This document shows positions 6,698-14,958 of a DNA stretch of 18,211 nt, in pieces. The DNA is from Zwartia sp. GTDB taxonomy: Bacteria > Pseudomonadota > Gammaproteobacteria > Burkholderiales > Burkholderiaceae_B. Numbering within the stretch: position 1 is the first letter of the stretch; each line of letters begins with the position of its first letter. The translations under genes and the position numbers were made by a program. The DNA lies in assembly GCA_030653405.1 (NCBI GenBank), contig JAURZO010000095.1:1-18211 (forward strand), read 5' to 3'. Under the pieces are notes generated by a model, which was given only the letters and a program-made list of their open reading frames with translations, was not told where the DNA came from and searched no databases.

Positions 6698-8129
6698 GCG
6701 CTTCAGTATGGAGCGCTGAGTCATTCTGCTCAGGCTTCTTGACCTTGGAATGTACCTTCAGGACATCGATTAACGCTTTAACAGAAAGCTGATCGATGTC
6801 AAAACAACTCTGCGCCAACTCAGAAGCCGAAATATCAACCTGACCGTAAAAACAACAATCCACACCTTTTTCGATCAACGCCTCATCGCTCAACGGGTAC
6901 TCAGTACTCCCGCGTAATTTGTCGATACGCTTTTCAATCGTGCGACCATCAGTCAAGAAGATTCTCACCTGCGCCCATCTCGGGAACATCGGTGGTGCCC
7001 CCTCCGAGACACGAACTTTAGATAAAAAATCTTGCACCTCAGAGCGCTGCACAGCGGCGTCTTCAAAACTGCTCAATAAAACAGCGCCATCCAGTAGTGC
7101 GGCAGTCACTGCATACTGCATACTGAATTTACCCTCCAATCCATTGCGTGGATGACTGTAAATGAGCGGTACCGTTGCCCGGTAGTTCGTCTCAACCTCG
7201 ACACTTTTAATCTCATCGAGTCGCAGCCGTTGTTCTTTCAAGATATCCAGCACACCATCGATGGTCCGGTGGGTGGCATAACAAAGCGGATATTTCTTAA
7301 TTTCAATACCGCTTCGCTCAAGCTCAAGCGGTAACGTTCCAAGTTGGTCGAGTTGCTCATGAATATCCATCGCGTCAGCATACAGCGCGGTGTAACCTTG
7401 CTTGCCATCAAGCGCCTGCACGGAGGCATCAAAGCCAAGCTCGGCAAGTCCCACTGACCGCAATGCCACAGCATTGGCCTGACCCGCCTGAAAAGGTTTG
7501 GACATTGTGCCAAAATTTTGTCGTGTGCCAGCGATTTGCGATACAGCAATGCCAAGTGCATGGGCGGTCTGTGTCTGTGAGAGCTTTAGTAAACGTGCAC
7601 AAGCCGCAGTGGCACCAAGGGTTGCGATGGATGCAGTGGAATGCCAGCCTTTCGCGTAGTGATCGTCCACAAATGCACGCGCCAATCGTAACGTCACCTC
7701 AAAACCGACGATGTAAGCATCAATCACCTCACGCCCACGTGCGTCGAGGCTCTCACCGAGTGCAAGCAGTGCAGGAATGATCGCCACAGTCGGATGGCCG
7801 CGCAGAGGCGAGGAAACATCGTCAAAATCCAAGGCATGGCCCGTCGTGCCATTGACCAACGCCGCCATTTCAATCGACAGGGAATCCCCCGTCGCCCAAG
7901 CCGTTGCCATTCTGGGAGCGATTTGACCTTGGGCATATTTCAAACTGAGTGTCGAGGCAGGTTCACGCACACCTGCAATCGCGCAGACAATCGTGTCATA
8001 AAGCGCCCGTGCAGCAACATGGCGTAGCCTAGGACTCACTAATTGCGGATCAAAATTCAATGCGAATGATGCAATTTTTTGACTCGCACTCTGCGCGCTA
8101 AGCCTCTCAGCACGGCTCTTCGTATTCAT
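6666..8129 (-). CDS. MmgE/PrpD family protein (487 aa)
   Basis: The family includes 2-methylcitrate dehydratase, cis-aconitate decarboxylase and iminodisuccinate epimerase. Visible motifs are GHALDFDD (residues 97-104), YAKGWHSTAS (158-167), GTMSKPFQAGQAN (207-219), the KKYPLCYATHRTIDG block (278-292) that supplies active-site Lys/His in family structures, and GLEGKFSMQYAV (330-341). Length is at the upper end of the family; the last 25 or so residues are a hydrophilic tail. The start at 8129 has a GGAGAT Shine-Dalgarno. No other methylcitrate-cycle gene (prpB, prpC, acnD) is present, so I do not call it prpD. It diverges from a Bug receptor gene over 238 bp, a frequent arrangement in Burkholderiales that suggests the receptor imports the substrate acid. 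Its 3' end overlaps the GST gene tail to tail by 32 bp. Confidence 0.92.
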   Translation of the reverse strand: MNTKSRAERLSAQSASQKIASFALNFDPQLVSPRLRHVAARALYDTIVCAIAGVREPASTLSLKYAQGQIAPRMATAWATGDSLSIEMAALVNGTTGHALDFDDVSSPLRGHPTVAIIPALLALGESLDARGREVIDAYIVGFEVTLRLARAFVDDHYAKGWHSTASIATLGATAACARLLKLSQTQTAHALGIAVSQIAGTRQNFGTMSKPFQAGQANAVALRSVGLAELGFDASVQALDGKQGYTALYADAMDIHEQLDQLGTLPLELERSGIEIKKYPLCYATHRTIDGVLDILKEQRLRLDEIKSVEVETNYRATVPLIYSHPRNGLEGKFSMQYAVTAALLDGAVLLSSFEDAAVQRSEVQDFLSKVRVSEGAPPMFPRWAQVRIFLTDGRTIEKRIDKLRGSTEYPLSDEALIEKGVDCCFYGQVDISASELAQSCFDIDQLSVKALIDVLKVHSKVKKPEQNDSALHTEALRPEAASTHS

Positions 8130-8367
8130 GATTCATCTCCGAAAGGTGCGAGTCAAGACCCGTCTCATTTTGATTCGAATTTAGCAGATGCCGGCTCACA
8201 ATGCGGTAATCATTTTTGTATTTCCACATCACGGAACAATCGTTCTCCACACTAGCGCATCGCCATAATCTTCGGCATACTTGATCAGGGAAAAAAACCT
8301 TCGGGTCGCTTGACGAAAAAAGCGTCATGGCCTTCAGTGAATCACACACAAAAAATCGGAGCAGACA

Positions 8368-9342
8368 ATGTCATTGATCACACTCTCAGCACGCGCAGCA
8401 GCAATCGCTTTCGTCGTTTTTGGAGCAACGCTTTCCCACGCTCAAAGCTATCCAAGTCGGGACATCACGTTCATCGTCCCTTATGCCCCGGGTGGCTCAA
8501 CCGACCCGATTTCACGACAATTCGCGGGTCAACTTGCCAAAGAACTCAACGCGACTATCAACGTTGAAAACAAGCCCGGTGGCTCTGCCACGATTGGCTC
8601 AGGACAAGTGATCCGCTCAAAGCCAGACGGCTATACCATTGGCCTCACATCCAACAGCGTGCTGGCGTATCAACCGCTGGTCAATAAGGCTCTTGCCTGG
8701 AAAAGTCCTGCCGACTACCAGTCGATCGTCAAGCTCGTCGATCTACCCGCGATTATTACCGTCAAGGCAGATTCACCTTACAAAACGCTAGAAGACTTCC
8801 TCAATGCCGCAAGACAAAACCCGGGCAAAATTCGTGTTGCGGTTTCAGGCTATCGGACTGCTCCAGACCTCGTGATTCAAGAACTCAATAAGGTGGCCAA
8901 GGTCAGATTGGCCACCGTCCCCTTTACAGGCGGTGGAGGCGAAGCACTCGTCGCCCTGCTAGGTGGCCGCGTCGAAGCAACCTCGGGCTATGCGCCGACC
9001 GTTCGTGCACAGGTCGCAGCGGGTAACGTACGTGTACTGGCTTCTTTCTCAAAAGAGAAATATGCCGCGTTCCCGGATGCCCAGTCCGTTGTTCAAGCGG
9101 GCTACAACGTGACGCTTCCGGCTGACTACAGCATCATTGGTCCCAAAGGTATGCCAAAAGATGTTTTGGACAAGCTCGTCACCGCTTCTCTCAAAGTCGC
9201 CAACAGCAAGGAGTTTGCAGAGTTTGCAGACAAAGCCGGACTGATTCTTGATGTCGGTGGCCCCAAAGAAATGGAAGAGGAAATGATTGAATATGGCAAG
9301 ACATTCTCTGACCTGATTGAATTTATGAACAAGAAAGAGTAA
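8368..9342 (+). CDS. Bug-family periplasmic solute receptor (TctC type, 324 aa)
   Basis: A tripartite tricarboxylate transporter receptor of the Bordetella uptake gene family. Residues 1-25 form a Sec signal peptide with a hydrophobic core (AAAIAFVVFGATL) and an S-H-A cleavage site before Gln26, so the mature protein is periplasmic. The mature N-terminus SYPSRDITFIVPYAPGGSTDP holds the ligand-binding PYAPGG loop; ENKPGGSATIGS and the later PFTGGGGEALVALLGG are other family signatures. Ligands are usually carboxylates or related small polar molecules. No TctA/TctB membrane components are nearby, as is normal for the many orphan Bug receptors of betaproteobacteria. CGGAGC 5-10 nt before the ATG is a good Shine-Dalgarno. 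The divergent MmgE/PrpD gene is the best clue to its role: uptake of an organic acid handled by that enzyme. Confidence 0.95.
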   Translation: MSLITLSARAAAIAFVVFGATLSHAQSYPSRDITFIVPYAPGGSTDPISRQFAGQLAKELNATINVENKPGGSATIGSGQVIRSKPDGYTIGLTSNSVLAYQPLVNKALAWKSPADYQSIVKLVDLPAIITVKADSPYKTLEDFLNAARQNPGKIRVAVSGYRTAPDLVIQELNKVAKVRLATVPFTGGGGEALVALLGGRVEATSGYAPTVRAQVAAGNVRVLASFSKEKYAAFPDAQSVVQAGYNVTLPADYSIIGPKGMPKDVLDKLVTASLKVANSKEFAEFADKAGLILDVGGPKEMEEEMIEYGKTFSDLIEFMNKKE

Positions 9343-9362
9343 GTGGCTGTTGCATTCTGAAT

Positions 9363-9391
9363 AGTCTGCCGTCCATTCGCGGCGGCAGACT
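9363..9391. terminator. Hairpin between convergent Bug receptor and GST genes
   Basis: AGTCTGCCG (9363-9371) and CGGCAGACT (9383-9391) form a perfect 9-bp stem with an 11-nt loop. It occupies most of the 62-bp gap between the two converging stop codons, the expected site for a bidirectional terminator. No T run follows on either strand, so efficiency may depend on Rho or on stem stability. Confidence 0.55.
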
Positions 9392-9404
9392 CAGTATCTA
9401 CTCT

Positions 9405-10091
9405 TCAGTACGCTGGCGCGGTAGCAGCCAGTCCGTCAAACGCATTGAGCATCCTGCTGCGCCAGTGCACAATCGGGTCATCAACAGCCAATAACTCAAA
9501 GTCACTGATGCAACGCGCCCACTGAAACTGACCAAACAAGGCATAGTCAGCATAGAGCGGTGCGTCACCACCAAAAAACGGCTGAGATTTGAGTACGGCA
9601 CGTAACGGAAAAAGACTGTCTCTAAAAATGGGCAGTAGCTCTTCACGATTCTGTACAACTTCCTCTAGCGTCATCCCAAAACGCTGCTCGCGAGACTGTC
9701 TAAAGTAAGGCTTATCCTGTTCAGCGATATGATCATAGATGTCCATTAAGACCATACGAACAATTTGACTGGCGTGATAGTCTCCGAGCGTCGAATACAG
9801 GTAGCTCAACGCCTTTCCTTTAGGGCCTCCAAAAAGGGAGGGTCGGTCTGGGAACTGCTCCTCCAGATAGTTTGCGATGACCCAAGACTCGCAGAGCCAG
9901 TTGTCATTATGAACGAGGACAGGCACACGCCCCTGACCACTGGGCTCAAGCACCCCTTTTTCACTAAATCGCCAAGGGATCGTCTCAACATCCAGTCCTT
10001 TGTGAGCCAACGCTAGCCGAATTCGCCAGCAATATGGGCTGAACCTGCGGTCGCTTTGCGCGCCAGCCAAGTCGTACATTTTAAGAATCAT
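9405..10091 (-). CDS. Glutathione S-transferase family protein, LigE-like (228 aa)
   Basis: The N-terminal thioredoxin-like domain has MYDLAGAQSDRRFSPYCWR, with Ser18 in SPY; HKGLDVETIPWRFSEKG; GRVPVL with the cis-Pro57; and CESWVIANYL with the Glu68-Ser69 glutathione contact. This pattern (SPYxWR, ALxHKG, a Pro-rich second strand, SWVIAxYL) resembles the LigE beta-etherase branch of sphingomonads. The branch is broad and most members have unknown substrates, so a lignin ether function is not established here. The start at 10091 has AGGGAG 10 nt upstream. It is transcribed away from the SDR operon over a 245-bp intergenic region, so the two may share a regulator. It converges with the Bug receptor gene. 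Confidence 0.88.
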   Translation of the reverse strand: MILKMYDLAGAQSDRRFSPYCWRIRLALAHKGLDVETIPWRFSEKGVLEPSGQGRVPVLVHNDNWLCESWVIANYLEEQFPDRPSLFGGPKGKALSYLYSTLGDYHASQIVRMVLMDIYDHIAEQDKPYFRQSREQRFGMTLEEVVQNREELLPIFRDSLFPLRAVLKSQPFFGGDAPLYADYALFGQFQWARCISDFELLAVDDPIVHWRSRMLNAFDGLAATAPAY

Positions 10092-10161
10092 TCTTCAGAG
10101 CTCCCTATTTGGGCGGATGAATAGAAAATATTGAAAACCTCTCATTTTTCAGGCCCCAATG

Positions 10162-10196
10162 TGGCGCGATATGATGTGCTAGAACATGATGCGCCA
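10162..10196. promoter_or_regulatory. Candidate operator palindrome in a divergent intergenic region
   Basis: TGGCGC (10162-10167) is perfectly complementary to GCGCCA (10191-10196). Nested inside is ATGT-N6-ACAT (10174-10177 and 10184-10187). The structure lies between the divergent LigE-like GST and SDR genes, about 70 and 140 bp from their starts, a place where a shared operator would be expected. No regulator gene is in the window, and I could not assign a regulator family. Basis: the symmetry is seen; the role is inferred. Confidence 0.35.
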
Positions 10197-10336
10197 AATG
10201 CCAATTCAGATAAGTTTGAAACGAATGCCGCAATAAAGTTACTCTTATATTTACATTTGGTACAGTTTGATTTTCCCACAATCTCAATCGCGTCAACATT
10301 CGACTGGCTGGATTGATCTAATTACCGGAGCCCTCC

Positions 10337-11134
10337 TTGTCCTCATTAACGTCATTCACTCCTGTCGCGGTCGTTACGGGCGGTGCCCGTGGAATTGGTC
10401 TTGCAGTCGCCAAATGGTTTCTTGCGCACGATTACCGTGTTGCAATTCTCGACGTCGAAACGGCAACACTGCAGGCGACTGTCGCACAACTCAACGCACC
10501 GACACACCTGCTTGGACTCGTCTGCGATATCTCCAAACCCGATCAAGTGCAGACGGCAATCGATCAAGTTGCAGCCAAGTTCGGTAGAATCGATGCGTTA
10601 GTGAACAATGCGGGTGTCGCTGTTTTCAAACCAATCGGTGAAACCACGTTTGAAGAGTTCCGCTATGTCATGGGCACGAATCTGGATGGTGCGTTTCTGT
10701 GCTCTCAAGCATGCCTGCCTTACATGAAGCAGCAAGGTAGCGGCTCGATTGTCAATATCGCCTCCATCTCAGGCCTGCGTGCCAGCACGCTTCGCGTGGC
10801 ATATGGCACAAGCAAAGCAGCGATCATTCATCTGACCAAACAACAAGCTGTCGAGCTTGGCACAATTGGCATTCGCGCAAACGTTGTGGCACCCGGTCCC
10901 GTAGATACGGAAATGGCCAAACTTGTGCACAGCGTTGCGATTCGCTCGGACTATTACGATACGATCCCGATGAATCGTTACGGCACACCCGAAGAAATCG
11001 CAGAGGCCGTGGGTTTTCTCTGCAGCCCGGCGGCGGCATTCATCAACGGCCAGTGTATTGCGGTTGACGGTGGATTTGATGCCTCAGGCGTTGGCATTCC
11101 AACACTTCGTAAAAGTCAGACAGGCTCTATCTAA
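10337..11134 (+). CDS. SDR-family NAD(P)-dependent oxidoreductase (265 aa)
   Basis: A classical short-chain dehydrogenase. The cofactor glycine motif is TGGARGIG (residues 14-21); Asp39 at the end of the second strand favours NAD(H) over NADP(H). Also present are NNAG (90-93), the catalytic set Asn115, Ser143 (in NIASIS), Tyr156 and Lys160 (YGTSK), and the PGPVDTEM loop. The likely role is oxidation or reduction of a hydroxy/keto group, perhaps the 3-hydroxyacyl-CoA step given the neighbouring thiolase and ligase. The start is TTG: an in-frame TAA at 10319-10321 blocks any earlier start, CCGGAG (10325-10330) sits 6 nt before the TTG, and no ATG or GTG exists before the glycine motif. First gene of a five-gene operon; the thiolase follows after 39 nt. 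Confidence 0.93.
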   Translation: MSSLTSFTPVAVVTGGARGIGLAVAKWFLAHDYRVAILDVETATLQATVAQLNAPTHLLGLVCDISKPDQVQTAIDQVAAKFGRIDALVNNAGVAVFKPIGETTFEEFRYVMGTNLDGAFLCSQACLPYMKQQGSGSIVNIASISGLRASTLRVAYGTSKAAIIHLTKQQAVELGTIGIRANVVAPGPVDTEMAKLVHSVAIRSDYYDTIPMNRYGTPEEIAEAVGFLCSPAAAFINGQCIAVDGGFDASGVGIPTLRKSQTGSI

Positions 11135-11173
11135 ATCTGCAACGAGCAGCGCACCCTCCCAGGAGAAACACCA

Positions 11174-12340
11174 ATGAAACAACCTTATATCGTTGGCTGG
11201 GGACATACCCAGTTTGGCAAGCTCGACAACATGGATTTGGAACAGTTGATTCGCGAGGCGGCCCTGCCTGCAATCGAGAGTGCCGGTCTGGAGCCGAGCG
11301 ATATAGACGGAATTTTCGTCGGACATTTCAATGCAGGTTTCGTGCCGCAGGATTTCAGCGGTGCACTAATGAGCACCGCCATTCCCGAGTTTCGGCATAC
11401 ACCCTCGGTCCGGATGGAAAACGCCTGCGCGACAGGTTCTGCCGCGATCTGGGCCGCGCTGGATGCGCTGGCGAGTGGACGCATCAAACGCGCACTCGTG
11501 GTGGGAATGGAAAAAATGAATACCCTGCCCAACAAAGAGATTGGTGACATTCTCCTCAAGGCCTCCTATGTCAAAGAGGAAGGACAGACAGAGGGTGGCT
11601 TTGCCGGCGTGTTCGGCCAAATCGCGGGACAGTATTTTGAACGCTTTGGCGATCAGTCCGATGCGCTTGCCGCAATTTCTGCAAAAAATCACGCGAATGG
11701 CATGCACAATCCCTATGCGCATATGCGCCGTGATTTAGGATTTGATTTTTGCCGCAATCCGTCAGAGAAAAATCCGTTTGTCGCCGGACCACTCAAGCGC
11801 TCCGACTGCTCGCTCGTCTCTGATGGTGCAGCAGCGTTAGTGCTCTCTAGCGAGCCATTGACAGGGGCGAAAGTCCCTGCGATCCGGTGGCGCTCACGTA
11901 CACACGTGAATGAATTTCTGCCCCTCTCACGTCGTGATGCGACACGTTTCGAGGGTGCTGCACTCGCCTGGCAAAAGGGTCTTGGCGATGCAGGCTGCAC
12001 ACTTGACCACTTGAATTTTGTCGAAACACACGATTGCTTTACGATCGCGGAAATGCTCGAGTACGAGGCGATGGGACTGGCTCCACACGGTCAAGGCGCG
12101 CGGGTTATTCTGGATGGAGTCACCACACGCGAGGGCAAGCTTCCTGTCAATCCCTCAGGCGGACTAAAGTCTCGCGGCCATCCGATTGGCGCGACTGGGG
12201 TGTCACAACACGTCATGGCAGCGATGCAGCTTTCGGGCACTGCGGGTGCTATGCAGATCCCCAATGCACGGGCAGGCGCTGTCTTTAACATGGGTGGTGC
12301 AGCGGTTGCCAACTATCTGAGTGTGCTGGAGTCAACGTGA
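11174..12340 (+). CDS. Thiolase-family protein, SCP-x/acetyl-CoA acetyltransferase type (388 aa)
   Basis: Thiolase superfamily, SCP2/SCP-x thiolase branch. The nucleophile is Cys85 in ENACATGSAA. His286 lies in HDCF (286-289), the branch-specific motif, with FTIAEMLEYEAMGLAPHGQG following as in SCP-x. His336 lies in SRGHPIGATG. The second catalytic Cys of classical thiolases (CxG) is not present; FNMGG (371-375) occupies that region. Members cleave 3-ketoacyl-CoAs thiolytically or condense acyl-CoAs; many bacterial ones need a small DUF35 OB-fold partner, which is not encoded next to this gene. AGGAGA precedes the ATG. It is the second gene of the operon, and its TGA overlaps the GTG of the acyl-CoA synthetase, so the two are translationally coupled and probably stoichiometric. 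Confidence 0.9.
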   Translation: MKQPYIVGWGHTQFGKLDNMDLEQLIREAALPAIESAGLEPSDIDGIFVGHFNAGFVPQDFSGALMSTAIPEFRHTPSVRMENACATGSAAIWAALDALASGRIKRALVVGMEKMNTLPNKEIGDILLKASYVKEEGQTEGGFAGVFGQIAGQYFERFGDQSDALAAISAKNHANGMHNPYAHMRRDLGFDFCRNPSEKNPFVAGPLKRSDCSLVSDGAAALVLSSEPLTGAKVPAIRWRSRTHVNEFLPLSRRDATRFEGAALAWQKGLGDAGCTLDHLNFVETHDCFTIAEMLEYEAMGLAPHGQGARVILDGVTTREGKLPVNPSGGLKSRGHPIGATGVSQHVMAAMQLSGTAGAMQIPNARAGAVFNMGGAAVANYLSVLEST

Positions 12341-13932
12341 ACGCTGCGCAGTCAATGAATCTGGGGCGGCTGTTGACGCATACTGCCCGACTGTATCCCG
12401 ACCACCCTGCCTTGATCCAAGGCGAGCAGACTTGGACTTGGACGCAAATCAATGCGAGAGTCAATGCCATGGTCAGCGCTCTGCGCGCGCTTGGCATCAA
12501 AAAAGGCGATCGTCTTTTATTGCAATCCAGAAATAGTCTGCAATCCTTTGAAAACAGCTGGACTGCCTTCAAGCTCGGCTGTGTCTGGGTACCGACTAAT
12601 TTTCGTCTGACACCTCCTGAAGTCGCCTATCTGGGTGCCTCAAGCGGCGCGGTGGCCATGATCGTTGAAGATTGTTTTCACGGTCACACAGACGCTGTGC
12701 GATTGGCCTCTGAGGCACTCAAGCATGTCATTGTGATTGGCACACCTCGCAACGGTGAGCTCTCATACGAGCAGCTGATTTCAGAACATATGGGTGTCGG
12801 CGATGCAGAGGAAACCGTCAGCTATGATGATCCACTGTGGTTTTTCTACACCTCAGGCACGACTGGCAAACCGAAAGCCGGAATTCTGACCCACGGACAG
12901 ATGGCGTTTGTGGTGAACAATCACCTGGCAGATCTGATCCCAGGCACCAACGAGCAAGACTGTTCAATCGCCGTCGCCCCGCTCTCCCACGGCGCGGGCA
13001 TTCACGCGCTCCTCAATGTCGCGCGCGGTGCGGCGACCGTGCTGATGCCCAGTGAAAAACTGGATCCAGCGATGTTCTGGGAAGCAGTTCAACGCCATCG
13101 CGTCACGAATATGTTTACCGTACCGACCATCATCAAAATGCTGGTCGAACACCCGGCTGTCGACGAATATGACCATAGCTCTCTACGCTATGTGATTTAT
13201 GCAGGCGCGCCGATGTACCGCGCCGATCAGAAGCGTGCACTGAACAAACTCGGTCCGGTACTGGTGCAGTATTTTGGATTGGGCGAGGTCACAGGCAATA
13301 TCACTGTGTTGCCCAGAGAGATGCACAGTGCCGACGATAGCGATCCCAATGCCAATATCGGCTCTTGCGGTCGCCCTCGTGTTGGCATGGAGGTCGCCAT
13401 CCTCAATGACAAATGCGAGTCTGTTCCGACGGGAGAAATTGGCGAGATTTGTTGTCGCGGCCCTGCCGTGTTCGCCGGCTATCATGGCAATCCTGAAGCG
13501 ACAGAAAAAGCGCTTCGGGGTGGCTGGTTTCATACAGGCGATCTTGGACGTCTTGATGCACGCGGCCTGCTCTACATTACCGGTCGTGAATCTGACATGT
13601 ACATTTCAGGCGGCTCCAACGTCTACCCTCGCGAAGTCGAGGAAGTGTTGTTGACGCACCCTGGAGTCGCAGAAATCGCGATCCTAGGTGTCCCGGACGA
13701 AAAGTGGGGTGAGATCGGCGTTGCAGTCATCGTTCGCCGCGAAGGCACACCGGCCGTGCAAGAAGGCGAGTTACTCGGCCATCTTGAGGGACGCTGCGCA
13801 AAATATCGTTGGCCCAGGCAGTTTATTTTTTGGGATGCCATGCCAAAGTCCGGCTACGGAAAAATTGTTAAAAGAGATATCAAAGTCCTCTTGATCGAGC
13901 GCGGAGAGATCTCGCAGCCCCTAGCCCTCTAA
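12337..13932 (+). CDS. Acyl-CoA synthetase, AMP-forming (531 aa)
   Basis: ANL-superfamily adenylate-forming CoA ligase. The phosphate-binding loop is YTSGTTGKPKA (171-181). The A5 region reads YFGLGEVTG (312-320), where YGxTE is common. TGDLGRLD (400-407) and the hinge block around GRESDMYISGGSNVYPREVE (416-435) follow, and the adenylation lysine is Lys509 in PKSGYGKI. It activates a carboxylic acid as acyl-AMP then acyl-CoA; chain type cannot be read by eye. The start is GTG at 12337 with TGGAG 5 nt upstream, overlapping the thiolase stop as GTGA; an ATG six codons later is less well placed. Gap to the next gene is 14 nt. With SDR and thiolase it suggests activation, oxidation and thiolytic cleavage of one substrate. 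Confidence 0.93.
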   Translation: MNAAQSMNLGRLLTHTARLYPDHPALIQGEQTWTWTQINARVNAMVSALRALGIKKGDRLLLQSRNSLQSFENSWTAFKLGCVWVPTNFRLTPPEVAYLGASSGAVAMIVEDCFHGHTDAVRLASEALKHVIVIGTPRNGELSYEQLISEHMGVGDAEETVSYDDPLWFFYTSGTTGKPKAGILTHGQMAFVVNNHLADLIPGTNEQDCSIAVAPLSHGAGIHALLNVARGAATVLMPSEKLDPAMFWEAVQRHRVTNMFTVPTIIKMLVEHPAVDEYDHSSLRYVIYAGAPMYRADQKRALNKLGPVLVQYFGLGEVTGNITVLPREMHSADDSDPNANIGSCGRPRVGMEVAILNDKCESVPTGEIGEICCRGPAVFAGYHGNPEATEKALRGGWFHTGDLGRLDARGLLYITGRESDMYISGGSNVYPREVEEVLLTHPGVAEIAILGVPDEKWGEIGVAVIVRREGTPAVQEGELLGHLEGRCAKYRWPRQFIFWDAMPKSGYGKIVKRDIKVLLIERGEISQPLAL

Positions 13933-13946
13933 AGCAGCCAAGATTC

Positions 13947-14939
13947 ATGCAACCTCATATTGCCTTTCTTACGCCGATGGCGCACCAGACTGTCGATGCG
14001 ATCAAGCGCCTGACGCCAGCGCACTGCACAATCGCCTTTGCGGCCTCAACCGATCCCGGCGAGCAGCTTGAGATGGTCCGACATGCCGATGTGATCATGG
14101 CAGCTGGCACCTTTGTCACAGCCGACATCATCAACAATGCACCGCGTCTGAAACTTATTCAAAAATGGGGGATCGGTGTCGACAAAATCGATCTCGAAGC
14201 AGCCCGCCAGGCAGGCGTGACCGTTGCGATCACGGCAGGTGCCACCTCGATCCCTGTCTCTGAGCACACCTTGATGTTGATGCTTGCCGTCTCACGCCGT
14301 CTGCCACTTGCGCATCGAAGCCTGCAGGAGGGAAAGTGGATCGCAGCCGAGCTACGTACTATCTGTTCCAAGTTAGAGGGCAAAACGGTCGGTCTTTTTG
14401 GTTTTGGCAATATTGCCCGCTGCGTTGCTAAACGACTGAGCGGCTTTGATGTGAACTTGATTTATCACAGCCGCACCCGTCTTGATCCCGCCATCGAGAA
14501 ACAATACAACGCACGCTATGTTGATTTCGATACGTTGTTGGCTCAAAGCGATATTTTGAGCCTACATGCTCCACTCACTGCACAAACAAAACATCTTTTC
14601 AATGCCAACACGTTTGAAAAAATGAAACGCGGCGCGATGTTGATCAACACGGCACGCGGTGAACTCGTTGACGAACCGGCACTCGTCGAAGCACTTCGAC
14701 GAGGACAACTATCCAGTGCGGGACTCGATACTTTTGAGGGCGAACCACCCGCAATCGATCATCCACTGCTGCACATGGACCAGGTCGTCGTCACGCCGCA
14801 TGCGGCCGGCGGCGTCTATGACAACGTGCCGCATATCGTTGGGCACATGTTCCGTAATGTCGATCTCTACTTTAACAAACAACCGCTAGACGCTGCAGAC
14901 ATCATTGTGTCGCACGACAGCCCCAACAAACAAACATAA
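13947..14939 (+). CDS. D-isomer specific 2-hydroxyacid dehydrogenase (330 aa)
   Basis: Reversible NAD(P)-dependent 2-oxoacid/D-2-hydroxyacid oxidoreductase family (phosphoglycerate, glycerate/glyoxylate and related dehydrogenases). The cofactor motif is GFGNIA (152-157) after KLEGKTVGL. The catalytic triad is Arg237 (NTARGELVDE), Glu266 (FEGEPP) and His285 (TPHAAGG). The N-terminal segment KWGIGVDKIDLEAARQAG is the usual substrate-domain block. Length is typical for a two-domain member without regulatory ACT domain. The Shine-Dalgarno is weak; the gene begins 14 nt after the ligase stop. In this operon it may handle a 2-oxo or 2-hydroxy acid released by the downstream aldolase-like protein; that is inference. 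Confidence 0.93.
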   Translation: MQPHIAFLTPMAHQTVDAIKRLTPAHCTIAFAASTDPGEQLEMVRHADVIMAAGTFVTADIINNAPRLKLIQKWGIGVDKIDLEAARQAGVTVAITAGATSIPVSEHTLMLMLAVSRRLPLAHRSLQEGKWIAAELRTICSKLEGKTVGLFGFGNIARCVAKRLSGFDVNLIYHSRTRLDPAIEKQYNARYVDFDTLLAQSDILSLHAPLTAQTKHLFNANTFEKMKRGAMLINTARGELVDEPALVEALRRGQLSSAGLDTFEGEPPAIDHPLLHMDQVVVTPHAAGGVYDNVPHIVGHMFRNVDLYFNKQPLDAADIIVSHDSPNKQT

Positions 14940-14958
14940 TCAGCAAACTCTGGAGAAC

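Noticed and set aside
8234..8245. GAAC-N4-GTTC palindrome between MmgE/PrpD and Bug genes, like the Gram-positive LexA box
   Set aside because: That box is used by Bacillus-type LexA; betaproteobacterial LexA recognises a different motif and the flanking genes are not SOS genes. Probably chance.
8310..8338. TTGACG followed at 17 bp by TTCAGT as a promoter for the Bug receptor
   Set aside because: The -10 matches only 3 of 6 positions, and TGACG/CGTCA pairing across the spacer could equally be an operator or chance; not called.
10194..10260. CCAAATG / CATTTGG inverted repeat upstream of the SDR gene
   Set aside because: Only 7 bp with a 53-bp gap in AT-rich DNA; too weak to list.
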